From contig PTFA01000491.1 of assembly GCA_003342895.1 (NCBI GenBank), forward strand, positions 124,001 to 188,000: DNA of 64,000 nt. Direction: 5' to 3'. This document shows, in pieces, positions 39,401 through 48,400 of this stretch; positions within the stretch are counted from its first letter, which is position 1, and each line of letters starts with the position of its first letter. A model generated the notes under the pieces. It was not told the DNA's origin and did no database searches. It saw only the letters and a list, made by a program, of their open reading frames with translations. Origin of the DNA: Casuarius casuarius (Eukaryota > Chordata > Aves > Casuariiformes > Casuariidae). A program made the position numbers and the translations under genes.

Positions 39401-42400
39401 ACTTAAGGCAAAGGAAGGAATTTAGCCTCATGCCGCCAATCCCTGATCTTTTCTTTTTTTTCTTTCTTTTTTTTTTCTCCTACTTGTTATGTTTTTCATT
39501 CCAGTTTTCCCTGCTGGCTCCTCTTGCGAGGCCATAACGATTACACTCTGGGCTGCTTGCTGCTGGAGGAGGCTGGGCTGGCAGCCGGCTGGGCACGGGG
39601 CAGCAGCAGTGGGGAGCAATGATAGAAAAGAGGATCCTGCAGCAAATTAGGAGCTGCTAAAATGGAGACGGGACTGTGTGAGGGGTTAGCTGCTTCTTGG
39701 GGAACTGGAACAAGGTGTCTGCCGCGCCTGTCTCAGCTCTCCTGTAGGGCAGCAGGAGACAGGGAAGGGGACTAGGGAGTGTTTGCGTAACAGCTTAAAG
39801 AAACATTTGAGAGTCCTAAAATGAAAGCCCAAGTTTCTGGCTGTTTCTCAGCTCTGCTTTTGTTGCATAATCTGCCCTGCACTCAAACGATGGCAGGAAA
39901 GAGAGCGCTGCCTTTGAGAAGAGCTGAACAGAGAGGGAGAGTCAGGGGCCAGGCTGGGGCCAGAGGATCCCGTGCGACGGATGGAGCATGGGCTCGGGAA
40001 GGGATGGCTTGGGAAGGGGCAGCACGAGCTGCTCTCCCAGCAGGAATGGCGGTCATGTTTGCGGTGTATGCAGTTGCCAAGGGACCTGGTGGCACGGCCT
40101 GCGAGCTGCAAGGTCCTGCAGCTTTGACGCAAAACTCCCCAGTGTGGCAATCCCCTAAGGTGACTCCTATTTTCTTGCCTTCTTGTTGATGGTTTCCATC
40201 CAAGGTCATCCTGGGTGGCATGGGGGCCAGGTTGTCATCCTCCAGGCTCAGGTGTGCCGTGGCAGACGGCTCTGAGGTTTCGGTGTCCCACCTGAGATGT
40301 ACCTGACCCATGTCCCCTTGTGGTCCTGGTGGTCCCCATCAGGCAGGATGGGAACCCAGAGTGAAAGGATCCGGGCAGTCACTGAACCTGCTGCAGGGGG
40401 GTGGTTGGCTCTTAAGAAGGAGCATTGATTAACCTCCTTCTCCAGGAGCTTGCCCAGGCCTCCTGCTCGACAGCATGCCTCCAAGCAGCTGAATTCCCCT
40501 CGTGGGTCTCCTCCTGTTCCTCCCTCCCCCAGCTTTGCTCTTCCTTCCCCTAGCTGCGGTCGGGGGCTCCCAGGCACAGCTGGCCACCGCTCCCCTCCAG
40601 CTGCCCCTTTGATGTGCTCTAACGACTTGCAGCTTTGGCAGATTTCGGTTGCTGGCAGCCCACAGGCTGCTAGGTGCTTCCCAGTGCTGGCACGTGGCTC
40701 GCCACTGTTGCTGGTGCCTGCAGGAATGAACTGCCGCAGCTTGGGGATGTGTCTCTGCCAGGGACCCGCAGGCTGTTGGGTCTCCTTGGGATACTCAGCA
40801 AATGCAGTGAGTGCTGCGATATGGGCCAGCATTTGATAAAGTCTGATGACAGGAGAGAGGAAACTACTCTGCCCAAATCTTCCATAACAGGTCCAACCTT
40901 TGGGGTTACCTTGGACAAGTCACTTAAGAGCTTGCTGCCTCAGTTTCCCTGTCTGCAAATGAGGGTATTGACTGCCTTTGCAGAGGGCTGGGTGATCCAG
41001 GAGTGACCAACACCAGATGTTGTTTCCTTCCTTCATCTTGTGATGCCCATGTTTTCTGGCTGTGCAGCAGGGAGAGTGTCTCACATGTTCGGCATCGTGT
41101 CTGGTTCCTGGGTCTCTGTCTCGGTGCCCATCACTAGGGACAGCGTCTGGACACCTCCATGGATCCCTCTGCTCGGTGGGGGCAACCTCGTCCGCACCTG
41201 GAGCCGCCCAGCCGGGTCAGGCCTAGGAGAGAAGCCTTGGGAGGCTGAGGGGAAGGCAGCCGTTATCAAGGTCGAGCTGGCTGCATCCTTCTCCTCTCTC
41301 CTTGGCTGCTTCACTTAAACCTCCGTTTCTTTCCTAGGGGGTGTGAAAGCCTGTTCCCTCAATTGCTTGGCTGAGGGCTTCAACTTTTACACGGAGAGAG
41401 CTGCAGCTGTGGTGGATGGGACGCCGTGCCGGCAGGACTCCAATGACATCTGTGTCAACGGGGAGTGCAAGGTACTGCCGGCTGCCGGGGAGCCAGGACG
41501 GGCTCGGGGCCGGGAGGTGAGGGCAACCTCTGGCTCCAGGGTAGGGGAACGCTGCCTTCCACGTAGCCACGTGGCTGTGGGCATCCTTCTCCCGCGGCCT
41601 CAGCTCTCCCCGGGCACCCAGGTCACCTGCGGGAGCGTGTGTCCACCCTGGGGCTCCTGCCTGTCCGCTCCAGGCGCCGAGCCCTGCGTTGGCCTGCGTT
41701 AAGCAATGGGTCTCTGCCTTTACAGCCCACGTACTTCCAGGCACTTGATATTTCCTTCTCCCAGACCCTTTGAAATGGGATCTGGAGGGCTGTAAAAGTT
41801 TAATTATAACAGAGAAGAGCTGTGGGAACAGCGAATTTCCCCAGCAGGCAGGCTCCCTCTCCGGCTTTGTCTGTCTCCCTTCCTGTGTCTCTGGGATCTC
41901 TTTGTGTGTCTCTGTGGGTCTGAATATCCAGGGAACAAAGAGGCGATTGCAACATAGGTGGGCACCGCCGCTTAGCCTTCCCCCAGCTAACATGCTGCAA
42001 TAGCAGCGGGGCAGAGTGCCAGAGGCTTCGTACGGGCTCGCGACCAGGGCACGGGCCCTCGGGGCACCCAGCCCTTCTTGGGCAGCTGCAACTCCATCAG
42101 CTCAGCACAGGCAGCAGGAAGGCTTCGGCCTGCACTGTCTTCGGTGCCACCTCACTGGGTCCGTCCAGTAGTGAGGCAATAGCACCGCGCGACATCGAGT
42201 GCTGTCCCAGGGCCTGTCTGGAGCGCGGCCAGGACTCAAAGCACTGCTGGTGTCCAAGCGGGGAGAGTTTTGGCCCTGCTAATAACCAGCACTGGATGCA
42301 ACCTCCTTCCACCGTCACCGTCTTCCTTGTCCTGCAGTCTCTGGGTTTCTGCTTGTGCCCCACAGGCTTGGTGGCCTTGGTGAGACCTCCAAGAGCCTGT

Positions 42401-45400
42401 TTTTGAACAGGGATGGCAGAAAGTTGGGGCTGGGAGGAGGTGCCCTTGCTGAGCCCTCCCTGGTATAAGGTGCAATAGAGAAGGAGGGAAATGGAGTCCA
42501 AAGAAGTCCCCTGTTCCTCAGAACATTGCCGGTCGAGTGTGTGGAGGACAAGGCACCCCACCAAGATGGCTAATTCCCTCCTGCTCCTTCCTATAGCACG
42601 TGGGCTGTGACCGTGTCCTGGGCTCTGACTCGAAGGAGGACAAGTGTCGCGTGTGCGGGGGAGATGGCAGCACCTGTGAGACCATTGAGGGCTTCTTCAA
42701 CCAGTCCCTGCCGGAGGGAGGTATGGAGCGGCCGGCTCAGCAGGCATTATTCACCCTCAGGTCCCCCTTGCCTGGCCCTGCTGGGCCCTGGGGCACCTCA
42801 GGGATTCAGCCTGCTCCTGGGGACACGGCACATGGGACAAATAGGGAAGTATCCCAGAGGAACATCACAAAGGGTCGGATCAGGCTGGAAGGAGGGAATA
42901 AATCACTCCTGTCCTCTGCCCAAGCCCCAGCCACTCCTGAGCCCCACGTCCCCAACACTGAGTGCTGAGCTCCATCCCATGTCCCCAGCTCGTGCTCCCC
43001 TTGAGCCGCGCTTTGGCTCACGCCTTGCAGTCCCACACCAGGTCCCTGCCGCTCTGGGACCTGCAGCCAGGCACAATGCCGGGTTGGGGGCCCTGGGGCA
43101 GTGCCTAGACCAGGGGTGCTCTGTGGGGCTGTGGAGGTGCCTCCAGAACGCCAGGCTCTGCAACGCCCTCCTCGCACAGCCAGTCCCATTGCACAAGCTG
43201 GCACTGAGGCCAAGCCTGCATGCAAACCTGTCCTGACACCAGCTGCCCCCTCACCTGAATGGGCGACACAAGTGTGTAGGCTGTAACATTTTTCCCATTT
43301 AACTGCAGTGAATTGCTAAGCGACCATTTCTGCAGGGCTCATGTCTCGTTTAGTGTTTCAACACTTGTGTAAGGTGGTGGCACACACCCCCGCTTGGGAC
43401 TCGGAGGCTGAGCATCTCTGCTCACCTTCCCTCTGGGTTTCGCAGGGTACGAAGAGGTGGTCCAGATTCCCAAGGGCTCTGTCCACATCGACATCCAGGA
43501 GCTGAACCTCTCTGTCAACTATCTAGGTGAGGAGGGGCTGGGTGGCACTGAAATCCCAGCCAGAAACCTGTTGGCCTGCCAAAGCCGTTTTTATTGCGGT
43601 AGCAGGGTGTGGGGAAAGCCCAGCATGGAAAATCTCTCACTGCGGCAGAGGATGGGGTTGGTGGTCCGGGCAGGGGAAGGTTGCAGCAGATTAAAAATAG
43701 ACCTGCTCACATTTTCCTTGGGCTCAATTAGCCAGCCAGGCTCTAGCTCATTGTTTTTCTAAAGGGCTTTCCCCCCCACCCTTGTCTTTTCTTTCTGTCC
43801 TCCAAGCCCTCGGCAGTGATCGGATGGGTGGGGAGGGGAGCTCCCTGCCAGTCCGCTGCCGGCTGCCTCCGTGGCAGCTCTCCTGGAGCAGGAGCCCACC
43901 TGGATGCCAGAGCTGGTGGGAGGTCATGATGGGGCTCTTCCCATAGTGTCCCTCCAGGCCTGCTCCCTTTGCAGGGTTCAGGGATGCTTCCATCCCTCCC
44001 TGCCTGGCTTAGGTAAATTGGGCACTCCCCGTGCTCATCTGAGCTGAATTTGTGTGCACTGCAGGCACAGCCCAAGCTCTTACCTCTATCCACTGCTACC
44101 ACCAGTCCTCCAAGATGTGTCCCTCCACCCCAGGTGGGACGCAAGGGAGCATCCTCCATCCTCATCAATACGAAACGTCCTCCCCACCCCAAAGCATCAG
44201 GTCAATGAGGTTGTCAGGAGAAGCGAGTGCAACAAGTGATGTGTATCTCAGCAGAAGGGTCTGTGGGAGAGAGCCGGGAGAGCGTGGGAACGTGAGCCCG
44301 AGCGAGCGAGCCGATCTCCCTCTAGCGACTCACTTCAGCAACCACAGCAGCCAGCACAGGCTCCTGGGCACCAGCATCTTTCCTTAGCCTCAGCAGCCAA
44401 GAGCTGGTTTGTACGGCTGGATTTGACCCTGGCTTTGTGGCTACAGCTGGTCACATTGCCAGACGTGCCGGTCACCATGCCGGGAAGCTGGCACAGCTGG
44501 CAAGCTCTCCCTGCACCGTCATTCTTCCGCAGTGCAGGGACTGAGAGCCTGAGACCAAGGAGACAGGCACGTTAGTCCTGTCTCTGCTAAAGACTTTCTG
44601 TGTGGCCTTGACACAGGCATTTATTTTTATTTGCCCCACCTATTCCCTCCCTGTAAAATGAGGCTGATGGTATTTACCCTCTGTTGTGTCAATGCTCTGA
44701 GACTGATAGATGAAAAGTGCTGGGCCAAAGCTAGATATAGGCACGCTTAGCCTATATCCACTTTATCTGCTAACCACTTTTTCCCTTGTCCCTCCAGCAC
44801 TGAAGGGGGAGAACGGCGAATATTACATCAATGGGAAACTCTCCATCGACCCTCCGAGGCGCTTCGATATTGCGGGCACGACATTTCACTACAGGAGATC
44901 CCCGGATGAGCCTGAGTCGCTGGAGGCTTTGGGGCCCACCAACATCACACTCATTGTCATGGTTGGTAACAGCACTTTCCCTTGTGCCCCTACCAGGCCT
45001 TGTCCAGGCTAAAGAGACTTTGCAGCAACCACTGGGGAATTACCGCTAATCTGCCTCTGTTGTTGCTGTCTAAGGTAAAAGGGACATAGCAATCAGAGGT
45101 AAATTTGGCTAAGTTCTCAGATCTCCCTCCCTAGATCTGCCAGGCTTTGGAATAAGATTGATCTGTAAGTGCACAGGATCTTGTTCTCTGATTATGTCTC
45201 TGTTGTCTTTATGGCTGCACCATGGTCACTACTGGTGGCTGCCATGTCAAGCTGGAAGGGCTCCGACACCGTCTGGACAGTCACGGCTGTCCTGGACTTT
45301 GATGACATTGATGCATTGGTTGTGCCTTTCTTCACAGGTCCTTGTGCGGACAGAGCTACAGGGGATTCGGTACAAGTTCAACGCACCCATCAGCAGGGAT

Positions 45401-48400
45401 GCCTCGAACCAGTACTCCTGGCACTACACGCCGTGGACCAAATGCTCAGCGCTGTGTGCAGGGGGTAAGTGGTTTAATCACGTGTTGGCTGGGAGAGGAC
45501 ACATCTATGTGCAGCTCTGTGACTCCCAAGCACAATGTCTGGGACAAAAAGACAGCACACAGCCACTGGCACCTGCTTTGCTCTTGGGTTTCTATATATT
45601 CCCACCCTACACTCAGCCACTGGCAAACTGGTGTCAGTCAGTCTGGTCTTGTGGACTGTGTCTGGATAAACAAACTGGATGCTGTTCTTTGGCTAGACTG
45701 CAGGCACAAGTGGTAAAGATGACGGAGGGTGGCATGGTATGCTTGAAATTCATTGACTTGGGTGATGCAGGGCAGATTAGCTGATCATAACAGCCCCTCT
45801 GGCCTTCAGATCTACATGCCTGTGAATTGAAGCACCTTAGAGGTTTCCCTGAGTCCCTTAGGCTAGTTCCTGAGGGGATGGAAGCAAGATTTTGTGTGCC
45901 ACGTCTGATGTCTCTGGAAATCCTGGCTGCAAGTGGCTGAACAAGTATTCAGAAGACGGAGGCAGTTTCTAGAGCAAGGTGTAATAATGTTTCCTGCTTA
46001 AATCTGGGGACCCCAGTTTGACCTTGTGCGCTAGGCCTCAGCAAAGGGAGTGCCAGAGAATGATGTTTTCATCTCTTCTTCCAGCTGTGGCCCCCAGCTT
46101 TGTCCAGAAAGTGTCACAAGGCAAAGATTAGAACAGATTTATTCCAGGGTAACATCCCAGCAATCCTTTGATCCTACCCCCCCTCTACAAACCCTGCAGG
46201 GTCCTGCCCTGGCTAACCAGCTTTCATCCCATCCAGCCAACTCTGGAGATGTTAGAGGCAGAGTAAGCTTTGGTTATGAATAGAAATGCTTGGCAGTGTG
46301 CAGTGACAAGTGGCTGCTCTGTTACATTGCCCATGTGAGAGCGGAGCCATGGGACGGCACACCTGCAGCCCGGCTCGGCGCTAGCCTCAGGCTTTCTCTC
46401 TCTCTCTCTCCTTGCCTCTTTTTTCTCGGCAGGCAGCCAAATCCAGTCTGTCATATGCAAGAAACTCTCCGACAGCTCAACTGTCTTCAACCATTTCTGT
46501 AGCCCTGAAACCAAAATGCCGGAGCGGCAGAGGCCATGCAACACCGAACCATGCCCCCCAGCGTGAGTACCATGGCTTGGAGGAGGCAGAGGGAGGGCTG
46601 GTGGAAAAGCCAGTATGCAAGAGGATGATGGGAATAATATTTGACATAAATCCTGGAGATGAGTGAAGTTTTCCCATCTTTTTCCCCTTCTCAAGTCAGA
46701 GTCCTCTGCCACAATCCCCAGGGCAGGGTGACACTAACTGTCTGGGACATCTCTGCAGAGATGTGCAGAGCACAGGAGTGTGTCGGCCAAGGAACATCTC
46801 TGCAGCGTGACATCTTCCCTGTCATTGTGTGCCTTGTGGAAAGGAGCCCACCACATTTGGCACTTCTGATACTGAGCTGATACTCAGCACTGTCCTTTAG
46901 AAACTCTCCCTGCTCCTCCCTTGATTGGTCAATGGTCCAAGTAGAGCTGCCTGGAAGGCTGTGGCCAGGTCAGGAATAGGGCTGCGTGCCCTCAGGGGCA
47001 ACCACAGACCAGCCTGCACATTGCAAGCTTTGATGTTCTCCCTGTCCCCAGCTGGGTGATCGGGAACTGGTCTGAATGCAGCCGAAGCTGCAATGAGGGT
47101 GTCCGCACGCGGAGTGTCTTCTGCAAGCGTAAGATCTCTACCACCGAGGAGAAGACCTTGGATGACGCCTCCTGCCCCCAGCCACGGCCCAAGATGCTTG
47201 AGCCTTGCAACAACCAGACGTGCCCCCCGGAGTGGGTCGCCCTGGACTGGTCAGAGGTGAGCGCTCATCTCTGTCCTTGGCTCTCTGATGCCATCTCTGA
47301 TGGCTCCCTTAGGAGCACAGAGCGCTTGTGGTGGGTGCTGCCCGTGGAGAGCATAACTTGGGCAATTATCCTCTTGTAGCTAAGGAGATGGGCTAGATGG
47401 GACCACTGATGGGGCGAGCCCGTGATGCCTGTCTCTGTTCTTCGCTGCGCATCCTGACCGAGCGTCTCCTCTCTTTGCAGTGCACCCCCAGCTGTGGGCC
47501 AGGTTTTCGCCACCGCATTGTGCTCTGCAAGAGTGGTGACCACAGCACGACGCTGCCCACCTCCCAGTGCCCCGAAGGCTCCAAGCCCCCGACCAGCATG
47601 AGGTGCAACCTGCGGCGCTGTCCACCCCCACGCTGGGTGGCCGGCGAGTGGGGAGAGGTACTGTCTCTTCTTTCTGTGGGGTTATTGCGGGAGAGGAATA
47701 CCTCCCACCCCCAAAATCCCAGCGCACCGGAGCCTTTTACCTGTAAGCTGCCTGGCCCTTGGCAGCCTGGTCATCACTCTGCCAGTGTGACACAGGGCTG
47801 TCCCTACAGCTCCCTGCCCTGGCAGCTGTCAGCCTGCTGGAGGGATGCCCAGACCTGCATTTGCAGCATGGTGCCGTAAATATCTGATAATACCCTGCTG
47901 GCGATAAGCTCACTGCTCCTGCCATGTCCCCAGGAGAAGCTAAGCTCTCCAGCCAGCTCCATGCTGCCAGGCACCCTCTGCTCTGCTCTGCATATGCAGA
48001 AGGCAAAAACAGGGTCAAAAAAAGAACATCTGAGTGTGGCTGATGGGATCCATGGGGGTAAAGGGGCCAGGTGTCTTCTCCGCATGGTATTTAGCTCTTT
48101 ACTTCCTCTCTGTAAGCCTCCCTGGCATCTCCGTGCTCTTTCTGGACCAGTTCCCTTAGATCTGTGTCTTCAGACCTCTCTGATAGCTGGCAAGGAGGGT
48201 TGTCCTGCCAGGGGGATGCATCTGGATGGGGTCTTGACCCTCTCAGTCACAGCCTGGTGACCGTACAACCTGCCAGCAGGCATGGATGGAGGCAAACGCA
48301 GCCCTGGGGAGGGCCATGCAGCAGCTCAGATCCTGGGGCATGGGCAGCCCTTGCTGGGTGGGCAAGTGGAGCAGGCACATATTTGCCTTCAGCAGACTGA

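Larger units (their letters stand above)
34506..41337 (+). other. ADAMTS10: ADAMTS10 intron 14, the longest
   Basis: 6.8 kb. It holds MIR-like pieces at about 35850-35970 (reverse) and 40896-40980 (forward), a CT-rich tract at about 38875-38937, an alternating purine-pyrimidine run at 39262-39286 and a T-rich run near 39449-39478. Open frames such as the 194-codon one on the minus strand at 40248-40832 resemble no protein I know and look like GC-rich chance frames. Confidence 0.75.

Noticed and set aside
40248..40832. 194-codon minus-strand frame in intron 14
   Set aside because: No recognisable domain, low-complexity Gly/Ala/Arg content, an overlapping open frame on the other strand, and no promoter or splice context.
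41334..41993. 219-codon minus-strand frame
   Set aside because: Antisense shadow of ADAMTS10 exon 15 plus GC-rich intron.
44798..44961. ADAMTS6 as the identity of the first gene
   Set aside because: Only the spacer and some Cys-rich residues lean that way; the prodomain, protease and disintegrin sequences and the MYO1F neighbour all say ADAMTS10.
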